Of a stretch of DNA of 62,109 nt, positions 8,335 through 16,072 are shown piece by piece; within the stretch, counting starts at the first letter, position 1; each line of letters starts with the position of its first letter. The DNA is from a bacterium. Lineage in GTDB: Bacteria > Sysuimicrobiota > Sysuimicrobiia > Sysuimicrobiales > Segetimicrobiaceae. The notes under the pieces were generated by a model. The model was not told the origin of the DNA and searched no databases. It was given only the letters and a program-made list of their open reading frames with translations. The translations under genes and the position numbers were made by a program. Location: assembly GCA_035308905.1 (NCBI GenBank), contig DATGFS010000065.1, positions 1 to 62,109 on the forward strand, given 5' to 3'.

Positions 8335-9174
8335 TCAGTCAAAAGCGAGGGACGTCGAGAGGTCCCGGTTCGCGTCGATCTGCGCTTTCAGGTCCGCGAT
8401 CTTCTGCTCCGCGGTGGCAATGGCATCGGCGCCGGCGATGAAGCGGCGCGGAGGTGGCTCCTGGCTCGCAATCGTGATGAGCGCGCGCGCGAGCTTCGCC
8501 GGGTCCCCGGATTGGTGGCCGTTCTGGGCTTTCCAGTACTCGACCAGGGGCCCTCTGCGCTCGTCGTAGTCGGCGATGGACGGCGCGGCGTAGTTCGTCG
8601 ATTGCTCCGTGAGGAGTTCCGTGCGGAAGAATCCCGGATTGACGATCGTCGTATTGATGCCAAACGGTGCGACCTCGGCATGCAGCGACTCCATCCACCC
8701 CTCAAGACCAAATTTCGACGCGGCGTAAGCCGTCACGAAGTCGTAACCGGCGGCGAGGCCCGCTGTCGAAGAGATCGAGATGATGTGCCCCGAGCGCTGC
8801 TTGCGCATCACCGGCAGGACCGCGCGGGTGACGTTCATCGGACCGATGAGGCTCGCGGCCAATTGGCGATCGAACTGCTCCGGCGTCAACTCCTCGAAGT
8901 AGCCGGCGTAGAAGCTCGCCGCGTTGTTTACCAGCACGTCGATGCGACCAAACCGGTCGACTGCGGCCTTCACAGCCGCCTTGGCATCGGCACGGCTCGT
9001 GACGTCTAGCTTGACGGGCAACAAGTCGTTCGACTGTCCCAGGGCCTTCGATACGCGAGCGGTGTCCCGGCCAGTGGCCACGACGGCGTACCCGACCGCC
9101 AGGGCCGCCTTGGCGAAATCGGCACCCATGCCCCGGCTCGCTCCGGTGATGAACCAGACCTTCTTGTTACTCAC
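8335..9174 (-). CDS. SDR-family oxidoreductase (279 aa)
   Basis: A classical short-chain dehydrogenase/reductase. It has the NAD(P) glycine motif TGASRGMG near residue 10, the NNAA motif, the catalytic serine in ISISSTAG and the YAASK catalytic Tyr/Lys pair. Its length matches classical SDRs. The substrate cannot be told; similar proteins are often annotated as oxidoreductases acting on ketones or alcohols. I chose the GTG at 9174 because GGAGATGTC lies right before it and the Rossmann motif follows closely. A truncated reductase fragment ends 17 bp upstream, so the two were probably once in one operon. Confidence 0.9.
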   Translation of the reverse strand: MSNKKVWFITGASRGMGADFAKAALAVGYAVVATGRDTARVSKALGQSNDLLPVKLDVTSRADAKAAVKAAVDRFGRIDVLVNNAASFYAGYFEELTPEQFDRQLAASLIGPMNVTRAVLPVMRKQRSGHIISISSTAGLAAGYDFVTAYAASKFGLEGWMESLHAEVAPFGINTTIVNPGFFRTELLTEQSTNYAAPSIADYDERRGPLVEYWKAQNGHQSGDPAKLARALITIASQEPPPRRFIAGADAIATAEQKIADLKAQIDANRDLSTSLAFD

Positions 9175-9190
9175 GACATCTCCATCCTCT

Positions 9191-9412
9191 CTAGGCGCGA
9201 GACTTGAAACGCTCGATGCGGTACGCGATCTCGGGTCCGTTGTCCCCCTCGTACGCGAGTTGCGCCATCGCCAGGGCGAACGGCTCCAAGTATCTGGCGA
9301 TTCGCAGCGGTCCAGCATCCACGGGTTCAAAGCCAACGTCACGAATCAGCGTCGCCGCGACGTCTTTGGCGGCCCGGTCATTGCCGCAGTACATGAGGCT
9401 CGGCCGGCGCCG
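9191..9412 (-). pseudogene. C-terminal fragment of an F420-dependent NADP reductase-like protein
   Basis: The minus-strand frame reads PSLMYCGND, then DVGFEPVDAGPLRIARYLEP. This is the typical C-terminal half of proteins in the NADP oxidoreductase, coenzyme F420-dependent family. The N-terminal Rossmann domain that binds NADP is missing: a TAG (9413-9415) closes the frame and nothing similar follows upstream. An internal ATG at 9394 could give 67 residues, but that would lack the cofactor domain. It sits between an SDR gene and a tRNA-flanking repeat area, which fits truncation by a rearrangement. Confidence 0.7.
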
Positions 9413-9553
9413 CTAGCGTCGGCGGTTACTGAAAAAGGCCCGTAAGTGATCGACGCACATACGGCCATCTCTTCGAAACGATCAAACCGATTCCGGTCGA
9501 ATGGCCGGAGGATCTGCTCTGGCCCTCCGGTTACCCGTGGGAAGACAGGGCGA

Positions 9554-9664
9554 AGCCTGCTACGGGCAGTGACACTGATAAAATCAGGAGCAAAGCCCGC
9601 TAACCCTGCCTGCTGCGAACAGTGACATTGTACTGACAAACCCAGAACCAAACCCCGATAACCC
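9554..9664. repeat. two imperfect direct repeats of about 55 bp beside tRNA-Pro
   Basis: Units at 9554-9606 and 9608-9664 match at roughly 80% of positions, with one gap of about five bases. Read on the minus strand each begins GGGTTA and ends in AGCAGGC, with shared TCAGT and GTCACTG blocks. They lie directly downstream of the tRNA-Pro 3' end. Function unknown; a remnant of an integrated element or a small repeat family is possible. Confidence 0.6.
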
Positions 9665-9685
9665 TTGATAAATAAGGTCTAGAGA

Positions 9686-9762
9686 TGGTCGGGGAGGAGG
9701 GACTTGAACCCTCGGCCTCAGCGTCCCGAACGCTGCGCGCTACCAAGCTGCGCCACTCCCCG
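9686..9762 (-). tRNA. tRNA-Pro (anticodon CGG)
   Basis: The minus strand folds as a full cloverleaf of 77 bases. The acceptor stem is CGGGGAG/CTCCCCG, the D stem GCGC/GCGC, the anticodon stem CAGCG/CGCTG with loop TTCGGGA (anticodon CGG, reading CCG codons), and the T stem GAGGG/CCCTC with loop TTCAAGT. Discriminator A and the CCA end are encoded. The acceptor, anticodon and T stems pair without mismatches. Confidence 0.95.
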
Positions 9763-9854
9763 GCTTTGATTGCATGGGTGCCGGCCGCGGGTCGGCCAGC
9801 GGGCCTCATTGTAGCATCCGGCGCGGGCCGCGCACAATGCGGCGGCGGCGGGGC

Positions 9855-9938
9855 GGGCAGGAGGCCGCGAATGCGGCCGGAGGTCCCGCGTAGACGGGGC
9901 AGGAGGCGGCGAATGCGGCCGGAGGTCCTGCGTAGACG
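9855..9938. repeat. 42-bp tandem repeat, two copies
   Basis: Copies at 9855-9896 and 9897-9938 differ at only two positions. Each starts GGGCAGGAGGC and ends GCGTAGACG, and contains the complementary blocks CCGC and GCGG. A related single copy stands at 24224-24268 in front of ylqD, so this is a dispersed family. It lies in the leader of the crotonase-family gene at 9977. Its function is unknown. Confidence 0.75.
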
Positions 9939-9976
9939 GGGGAACGCGCCCGCCGGAGGAGAACGCTGTCGGCTGT

Positions 9977-10756
9977 ATGGACGAACTGCACGTGGTGCGC
10001 GACGGCGCCGTCGCCACGGTCACCCTCAACCGGCCCGAGAAGCACAACGCGATTACGGTGGCGATGTGGGAAGCGCTGCCCGGCGTGCTGGCGCCGCTCG
10101 CGGCGGACGCGGCCGTCCGCGCCGTCGTGGTGCGCGGCGCCGGGGAGGAGGCGTTCGCCTCCGGCGCGGACATCTCGGAGTTCGGCCGCGTGCGGAACGG
10201 CGCGCCGTCGGCGCGGGCGTACAGCGCGCTGGTGGCCGCGGCCGAGCGCGCGCTGGCGGACTTCCCAAAGCCGGCGATCGCGATGGTCCACGGGTTCTGC
10301 GTCGGCGGCGGCCTCGAACTGGCGCTCGCGTGCGATCTCCGGTGGACGAGCCCGTCGGGGCGGTTCGGCATCACCGCCGCGCGCCTCGGGATCGTGTACA
10401 GCCCCGACGCGACGAGGCGTCTCGCGCGCCTCGTCGGTCCGAGCCACGCGCGCGACCTGCTCTTCAGCGGGCGCCTCGTCGATGCGGCGGAGGCGCGCAC
10501 GATGGGACTCGTCAACCGCGTCTGCCCGTCCGGCGAGCTGGAAACGGCGACCTACGCCTACGCGGACATGCTCGCGCGACAGGCGCCGCTGTCGCAGCGT
10601 GGCGCGAAAGCGATGCTGCAACGACTGGCAGGGGAGGGAACGATGAGCGACCAGGACATCGCCGCGTTCGTCGAGGCCGCGTACGAGAGCGCGGACTACC
10701 GCGAGGGTGTGCGGGCGTTTCTCGCGCGCCGGCCCGCCCGGTTCGAGGGCCGTTGA
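9977..10756 (+). CDS. enoyl-CoA hydratase/isomerase (crotonase) family protein (259 aa)
   Basis: Crotonase fold with the oxyanion-hole segments ASGADISEF and GFCVGGGLELALACDLRW, and full family length. The two catalytic glutamates of classical hydratases are not conserved: the position of Glu144 falls in FGITAARLG as Ala, and that of Glu164 in HARDLLFSG as Asp. The segment LGIVY resembles methylmalonyl-CoA decarboxylase-like members more than hydratases. Decarboxylase, isomerase or hydrolase activity on an acyl-CoA is possible; a normal hydratase role is unlikely. It opens a four-gene acyl-CoA operon and has GGAGGA upstream of the ATG. Confidence 0.88.
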   Translation: MDELHVVRDGAVATVTLNRPEKHNAITVAMWEALPGVLAPLAADAAVRAVVVRGAGEEAFASGADISEFGRVRNGAPSARAYSALVAAAERALADFPKPAIAMVHGFCVGGGLELALACDLRWTSPSGRFGITAARLGIVYSPDATRRLARLVGPSHARDLLFSGRLVDAAEARTMGLVNRVCPSGELETATYAYADMLARQAPLSQRGAKAMLQRLAGEGTMSDQDIAAFVEAAYESADYREGVRAFLARRPARFEGR

Positions 10757-10758
10757 CA

Positions 10759-11967
10759 ATGGGACCGCTCGACGGCATCCGGGTGGTCGACCTGACGCGG
10801 TTTCTCGCGGGTCCCTTCTGCACGCAGGAACTGGGCGACTTCGGGGCCGACGTGGTCAAGATCGAGCCGCTCGACGGCGACCACTCCCGGAACCAGACCC
10901 TCCGGCCTCACCTGGTCGGCAACAGTTACTTCTTCGCCGGGGCCAACCGCAGCAAGCGCAGCATGGCCCTCGACGTGACGAAGCCGGCCGGGCGGGAGGT
11001 CGTCCTCCGGCTGGCGCGCCGCGCCGACGTCGTGATCGAGAACTTTCGGCCCGGAGTCATGGAGCGCCTCGGCTTCGGCGCGGCCTCGCTGCGCGAAGAC
11101 AATCCGCGCCTCATCTACTGCGGCGTGACGGGGTTCGGGCAGACCGGCCCGTACAGCGGCCGTCCGGGATTCGATCAGGTGGGGCAGGGCATGTCCGGCT
11201 TCATGAGCATCACCGGCCAGGAGCCGACCGGGCCGACCCGCGCCGGGATCGCGCTCGCCGATCTCTACTGCGCGATGACCGCCTGCCGCGGCGTGCTCTA
11301 CGCACTGCTGGCGCGAGAGCGGACCGGGCGCGGGCAGGACGTGTACGTGTCGATTCTCGACTCGATGGTCTCGCTGCTGACGTGGAGCGCCGGGATGTAC
11401 TTCGAGACGGGCACGCCGCCCGGCTTGGCCGGGAACTACCACCCGCTCGCGTCGCCGTTCGGCGTGTACCAGACCCGGGAGGGATCGTTCAACCTGTGCG
11501 CGGGCAATGAGGTCATGTGGCGGCGGCTGTGCGAGGCGATCGGCAAGCCGGAGCTCGCCGAGGACCCGCGCTTTCAGAACGTGAACGCCCGCGTCGCGAA
11601 CCGTCCGGCGCTCAACGCAATCCTGACCGAGGCGTTCAAGAGCCGGACGAGCAACGAATGGGTGCAGTATCTCAACGAGCGCGGCGTCGCCTGCGGACCG
11701 ATCTACAACCTCGCGGAAGTGTTCAGCGACCCGCAAGTCCTGCACAACGGGATGCTGGTGGAACGGCCGCATCCCGTCCACGGCGCCGTCAAGCTGATCG
11801 GCATCCCGATCAAGCTCTCCGAGACGCCCGGCGAGATCCGCCGGGTCCCGCCGATCCTCAACGAGCACGCCGACGAAATCTTGACGGAGGCGGGGTACGC
11901 CCCCGGCGAGATCGCGAAGCTGCGGGAAGCCGGTGTGCTGGGCGCCCGGCCCGCGGCGCGGGGATGA
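10759..11967 (+). CDS. family III (CaiB/BaiF) CoA-transferase (402 aa)
   Basis: Full-length CoA-transferase of the formyl-CoA transferase type. It moves CoA between carboxylic acids through an enzyme-bound anhydride and thioester. Conserved features include LDGIRVVDLTRFLAGP at the N-terminus, the VVIENFRPGVMERLG block and the likely catalytic Asp168 in IALADLYC, matching Asp169 of formyl-CoA transferase. The start ATG lies two bases after the stop of the crotonase gene, with GAGGG upstream. A second CoA-transferase of equal length follows. Acid and CoA donor are unknown. Confidence 0.92.
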   Translation: MGPLDGIRVVDLTRFLAGPFCTQELGDFGADVVKIEPLDGDHSRNQTLRPHLVGNSYFFAGANRSKRSMALDVTKPAGREVVLRLARRADVVIENFRPGVMERLGFGAASLREDNPRLIYCGVTGFGQTGPYSGRPGFDQVGQGMSGFMSITGQEPTGPTRAGIALADLYCAMTACRGVLYALLARERTGRGQDVYVSILDSMVSLLTWSAGMYFETGTPPGLAGNYHPLASPFGVYQTREGSFNLCAGNEVMWRRLCEAIGKPELAEDPRFQNVNARVANRPALNAILTEAFKSRTSNEWVQYLNERGVACGPIYNLAEVFSDPQVLHNGMLVERPHPVHGAVKLIGIPIKLSETPGEIRRVPPILNEHADEILTEAGYAPGEIAKLREAGVLGARPAARG

Positions 11968-11977
11968 CGCCGGACCG

Positions 11978-13186
11978 GTGACCCCCTCGCCTCCGCCCAC
12001 CGGGCCGCTCGCGGGCCTCCGCGTGCTCGACCTCGGCAACATGATCGCGGGGCCGTTTTGCGCCCGCCTGCTCGGGGACTTCGGCGCCGACGTCATCAAG
12101 GTGGAGCAGCCGGGACGGGGCGACCCGGTCCGGGGCTGGCGGAGCCAGTACCGGGGCCACTCTCTTCTATGGAAGACAATGAACCGGAACAAACGCGCCG
12201 TCACCCTGGACCTTCACGCGGAAGAGGGACAGGCCATCGCGCGCCGGCTCTACGACGCCTGCGACATCGTGGTGGAGAACTTCCGGCCGGGCGTGCTCGA
12301 GCGCTGGGGGCTCGGCTACGCGCAGGTGCGGGAGGCGGCTCCCCGCCTCATCATGGTGCGCATCAGCGGGTACGGCCAGACCGGTCCGTACCGTGACCGG
12401 GCGGGATTCGGCGGGGTGGCCGAGGCGATCTCCGGGGTCCGCTTTCTGACCGGGTACCCCGACCGGCCGCCGACGCGGGTTGGGTTCGCGCTGGCCGACA
12501 CCGTGGCCGGTCTGTACGGGGCGTTCGCCGCGATGGCCGCGGTGTCGGAGCGCGCGCGCAGCGGCCTCGGTCAGGAGATCGACGTCGCGCTTACGGAAGC
12601 CACCTTCAGCCTGCTCGACGATTTGCTTGCCGCGTATCAGAAGCTCGGCCACGTGGCCGAACGGCACGGTACCGGACTGCCCGGGGTCGCGCCGAGCAGC
12701 ATCTATCCGACGCGCGACGGGCAGTACATCGTGATCGGCGCCAACAACAACAATGTGTTCCGCCGGCTCGCAACGTTGATGGGCCGCGAGGACTGGCTCG
12801 CCGACCCCGGCCTGGCCAACGACCAGGGACGCGGCGGGCGCCAGGCCGAGCTCGACGCCGCGGTCGGCGCGTGGACCGCGCAGCACGATCTGGGCGCGCT
12901 TAACGAGCTGCTCGCCGCGCACGGGGTTCCGGCGGGGCCGGTCTACGACATCGCCGGCGTCGCCGCGGACCCGCAGTTTCGCTTCCGCGGGGCGATCGCC
13001 GAGGTGGACGATCCCGACGTCGGGCCGCTCGCGCTGCCGGGGGTTGTGCCGGTGATGAGCCGGACGCCCGGCCATATTGCCTGGGCCGGGGCGCGGCAGG
13101 GCCAGCACAACGCGGAAGTCTACGGCGAGGTGCTCGGGCTGAGCGGCCGGGACGTCGAGGCGCTCCGGGACCGCGGGGTCATCTGA
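11978..13186 (+). CDS. second family III (CaiB/BaiF) CoA-transferase (402 aa)
   Basis: Same fold and length as its upstream neighbour, but clearly diverged. It has LAGLRVLDLGNMIAGP, the block VVENFRPGVLERWG and the likely catalytic Asp174 in FALADTVAG. I chose the GTG at 11978, ten bases after the previous stop, because the conserved N-terminal block follows soon after; the frame is open further upstream but lies inside the first transferase. Two family III transferases in tandem suggest either a heteromeric enzyme, as in succinyl-CoA:malate CoA-transferase (SmtAB), or two acids activated in one pathway. Confidence 0.9.
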   Translation: MTPSPPPTGPLAGLRVLDLGNMIAGPFCARLLGDFGADVIKVEQPGRGDPVRGWRSQYRGHSLLWKTMNRNKRAVTLDLHAEEGQAIARRLYDACDIVVENFRPGVLERWGLGYAQVREAAPRLIMVRISGYGQTGPYRDRAGFGGVAEAISGVRFLTGYPDRPPTRVGFALADTVAGLYGAFAAMAAVSERARSGLGQEIDVALTEATFSLLDDLLAAYQKLGHVAERHGTGLPGVAPSSIYPTRDGQYIVIGANNNNVFRRLATLMGREDWLADPGLANDQGRGGRQAELDAAVGAWTAQHDLGALNELLAAHGVPAGPVYDIAGVAADPQFRFRGAIAEVDDPDVGPLALPGVVPVMSRTPGHIAWAGARQGQHNAEVYGEVLGLSGRDVEALRDRGVI

Positions 13187-13214
13187 GGCCGGCCTTGGCG
13201 AGGTGGATGCGTTC

Positions 13215-14132
13215 ATGAAGCTGCCCGGGGCTGTGACGATCTCGGAAGTGGGGCCCCGCGACGGGTTCCAACTCGTCGGCCGTGTGATCCCAACCGAGAC
13301 CAAGATCCGCGTGATCCGCGCGCTCTACGACGCCGGTGTGCACGACATCGAGGTCACGTCGTTCGTGTCGCCGAAGGCCGTGCCGCAGTTCGCGGACGCG
13401 GACGAGGTTGCGCGCGCCGCGCTGCGGCTGCCGGGACTGCGCGCGTCGGCCCTCGTGCCAAACTTGAAAGGCCTGGAGCGCGCGCTCGCCGCCGGCATTC
13501 GCGCCGTGACGGTGGTGATCGGGGCGACCGACGCGTTCAATTCGGCGAACGTCCGGATGACCGTGAGCCGATCGCTCGAGCAGCTGGCCGCGATTACGGA
13601 GGCGGCGCGGGCGCTGCCGGGGGCGTCCATCGAGGCCGGCATCGCGGTCGCGTTCGGCTGTCCTTATACCGGACCGGTGCCGCTCGACGCGGTGGAGGCG
13701 ATCGTCGAGCGGGCGGCGGCCCTCGGGATCACCTCGGTCAGCCTCGGCGACACGATCGGTGTCGCGACGCCCACGCAGGTCGCCGGCGCCGTAGCCCGGC
13801 TGGCGGGAATCTACCCCGGCGCCCGCCTCGCGCTGCACCTGCACGACACGCGCGGCATGGGGCTCGCCAACGTCCTGGCCGGGCTGGACGCGGGCGTGAC
13901 CACGTTCGACGCCGCGATCGGCGGCCTCGGCGGTTGCCCGTTCGCGCCCGGCGCGACCGGCAACATCGCGACCGACGACACCAACTATATGCTGCGCGGG
14001 ATGGGCATCGAGACCGGCATCGACCAGGAGGGCCTTCTCGCCTGCGGCCGGCTGGTGGCCGAGACCGTAACGGCGGACCTCCCGAGCCACGCGCTCCGGG
14101 TGCACCTCAGCCGGGCCCGACCGACGAGTTAG
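13215..14132 (+). CDS. hydroxymethylglutaryl-CoA lyase family protein (305 aa)
   Basis: A TIM-barrel lyase of the HMG-CoA lyase family. It shows EVGPRDGFQ near the N-terminus (substrate and metal residues), LHLHDTRGMG with two metal-binding histidines, and the signature GLGGCPFAPGATGNIAT with the active-site cysteine loop. Such enzymes split 3-hydroxy-3-methylglutaryl-CoA, or related tertiary hydroxyacyl-CoAs, into acetyl-CoA and a keto acid. A GTG at 13203 is an alternative start; the ATG at 13215 has the better-spaced GGCGAGG. With the two CoA-transferases it suggests activation and cleavage of a branched C5-C6 acid. Confidence 0.9.
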   Translation: MKLPGAVTISEVGPRDGFQLVGRVIPTETKIRVIRALYDAGVHDIEVTSFVSPKAVPQFADADEVARAALRLPGLRASALVPNLKGLERALAAGIRAVTVVIGATDAFNSANVRMTVSRSLEQLAAITEAARALPGASIEAGIAVAFGCPYTGPVPLDAVEAIVERAAALGITSVSLGDTIGVATPTQVAGAVARLAGIYPGARLALHLHDTRGMGLANVLAGLDAGVTTFDAAIGGLGGCPFAPGATGNIATDDTNYMLRGMGIETGIDQEGLLACGRLVAETVTADLPSHALRVHLSRARPTS

Positions 14133-14221
14133 AGTGGTTTCGCAGGATTTTTCTCACGTTTCTCGAACTACGCCGGGACATTAACGCCGAATAACCTACG
14201 CAGCACTCATCGGAGCAGACA

Positions 14222-14887
14222 ATGGCGCAGACGTTGCGGGACTGGTACCGCTACCTCGAACGGCAGATGCATGTCTCCCTCCCGGAACCGGTCACGTCCT
14301 TGAACGCCGGCCCACCCGACGCGCTCAGCCGTCAGATCGGTGCGGTCGAGCCGGCCGGCTCTAGGCCTGCGGCTTCAATTTCGTCGTGGCCCGCGGCGGG
14401 TCCGCGGGCACGAGCCAAAATCGCGCCGGCCGCCACGAAATCACCGCCGGCCCAGCCGAACCCGGTCGCGGTAGCCGCCGCCGTGGGCGCCCGGGCTACA
14501 TCCGGGACGCCCGGCGAGGCCGGCGGCGGGCAGGGCTCGCGGGCGGCCCTTGAAGCCGAGGCCCGCGCCGACGCCGTCCGCCGGAGTCTCGGCGCCGGGC
14601 CCGATCAGCGGGCACTGCCGATGGAGCTCGGCCCGCGTGGGCGGGGCGGCCGGCGCCCGATCACGGAGAGCCGCGAGGAGATCATTCGCCGGCTGCTCGA
14701 TCCCGAGATCAGCCTGCACGAGGCGGCCGCCGTGCTCAACCTGAGCAAGGCGACCGTGCGCCGCTACACCGACCAGGGGAAGCTGGCGTGTCTACGCACC
14801 GAGGGCGGGCAGCGGCGGTTTCGCCTGTCCGCGCTGCTCGGCTTTCTCGACGTGCAGTCACAGGCGCGCGGCGAGACCGCCGGGTAA
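14222..14887 (+). CDS. helix-turn-helix DNA-binding protein with disordered middle (221 aa)
   Basis: The C-terminal 75 residues carry a MerR/excisionase-like winged helix-turn-helix: ISLHEAAAVLNLSKATVRRY, then a wing with GGQRRFRLSALLGFL. The N-terminal 35 residues are a separate conserved-looking helix (LRDWYRYLERQM). The middle (about 40-130) is Ala/Pro/Gly-rich and probably disordered. It likely binds DNA as a regulator or nucleoid-associated factor. It sits 1 bp from the glycosyltransferase gene that precedes smc, but gives no direct clue to its targets. Confidence 0.8.
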   Translation: MAQTLRDWYRYLERQMHVSLPEPVTSLNAGPPDALSRQIGAVEPAGSRPAASISSWPAAGPRARAKIAPAATKSPPAQPNPVAVAAAVGARATSGTPGEAGGGQGSRAALEAEARADAVRRSLGAGPDQRALPMELGPRGRGGRRPITESREEIIRRLLDPEISLHEAAAVLNLSKATVRRYTDQGKLACLRTEGGQRRFRLSALLGFLDVQSQARGETAG

Positions 14888-16072
14888 GTGCACGTTGGCC
14901 TGTTCACGGATTCCTACCGGCCGCGCACGAGCGGCGTGGTGACGGCGGTCGAGACGTCGGCGCGGCAGCTGCGGTCGCGCGGCCACCGGGTCTCCATCGT
15001 GGCGCCGGCGTACCCCGGTTACGCCGACGTGGACCCCGACGTCGTGCGCGTCCCGTCGGTCACCCCGCCGGGCCACCCCGACTTTCCGCTGGCGCTGCCG
15101 TATCCCGGCCGTGCGCTGCGGGCCGTGCGCGCGCTCGGCCTCGATCTCGTGCACACGCACTCGCCGTTTCTGCTCGGCGGCATGGGCTGGTGGGCGGCGC
15201 GGGCGCTGGGGCGCCCCGTGCTCTTCACGTACCACACCCGGTACGACGAGTACGCCCACTACGCGCCGGTGGTCGGCGAGCTTGCCCGGCCGCTCGTGAG
15301 CGCCTACGCGACGGTCTACTGCAACCAATGTGACTGCGTGCTTGCGCCGCTCCCGTCGATCGCGGCGCTGCTGCGCGACGCCGGCGTGCGCGTGCGGGTG
15401 GTCGTGGTGCCGAGCGCGGGCATCGACGTCTCGGCCTTTGCGCCGCAGCCAGGGTTCGCGGGGGACGAGCGGACGGCCGTGCGCGGCCGGTTCGGGGTGC
15501 CGCCCCGCTCGCCGCTCCTCGTGTTCGTCGGGCGCCTGGCGCGGGAGAAGAACGTGGCGCTCCTGCTCGCGGCGCTCGCGGCGCTGCCGTCCGAGGTGCG
15601 GCTGCTGCTCGTCGGCGACGGTCCCGAGCGCGCCGCCCTCGAGGCGCAGGCGAAAGACGCCGCGCTTACCTCGCGCGCGGTCTTCGCCGGCACGCAGCCG
15701 CCGGCGGTGGTCGCCCAGGTGCTGGCGGCGGCCGATCTTTTTGTCTTTCCGTCGACGACGGAGACGTTCGGGATCGCGATGATCGAGGCGATGGCGGCGG
15801 GCTGCGCCGTGGTGGCCGTGCGGGCCCCCGCCTCGTCCGATCTCGTCAGGGACGGCGAGACGGGGCGTCTCGTTCCGGCGGATCCCGGCGCGTTTGCGGA
15901 GGCCGTCCGCGACCTGCTGGCGCAGCCGGCCCGGCGCAGCGCGATGGGTGGAGCCGCCCGGGCGGCCGCGGCGGACTACGACCAGGCGCGCGTCACCGAT
16001 CGCCTGTTGATCGTCTATCAGGAGCTGCTCGCGCGCCAGCGCGTCGCGGGAGGGGGACTCACGTGCGTCTGA
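14888..16072 (+). CDS. glycosyltransferase family 4 protein (394 aa)
   Basis: A GT-B glycosyltransferase. The N-terminal half starts HVGLFTDSYRPRTSGVVTAV, typical of the glycosyltransferase 4 fold. The C-terminal half has VFVGRLAREKN and the donor-binding E-x7-E motif in TTETFGIAMIEAMAAG. Close relatives include diacylglycerol glucosyltransferases and mannosyltransferases that make glycolipids at the cytoplasmic membrane face. The exact acceptor is not visible. The GTG start lies next to the previous stop, and the 3' end overlaps smc by 10 bp. Confidence 0.88.
   Translation: MHVGLFTDSYRPRTSGVVTAVETSARQLRSRGHRVSIVAPAYPGYADVDPDVVRVPSVTPPGHPDFPLALPYPGRALRAVRALGLDLVHTHSPFLLGGMGWWAARALGRPVLFTYHTRYDEYAHYAPVVGELARPLVSAYATVYCNQCDCVLAPLPSIAALLRDAGVRVRVVVVPSAGIDVSAFAPQPGFAGDERTAVRGRFGVPPRSPLLVFVGRLAREKNVALLLAALAALPSEVRLLLVGDGPERAALEAQAKDAALTSRAVFAGTQPPAVVAQVLAAADLFVFPSTTETFGIAMIEAMAAGCAVVAVRAPASSDLVRDGETGRLVPADPGAFAEAVRDLLAQPARRSAMGGAARAAAADYDQARVTDRLLIVYQELLARQRVAGGGLTCV

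Noticed and set aside
9855-9938. Tandem repeat as a CRISPR array
   Set aside because: There are only two adjoining copies without spacers and no cas genes.
9685-10758. N-terminal extension of the first CoA-transferase across the crotonase gene and tRNA
   Set aside because: The conserved CoA-transferase N-terminus begins at the ATG at 10759; the extension covers a tRNA and another gene in a different frame.
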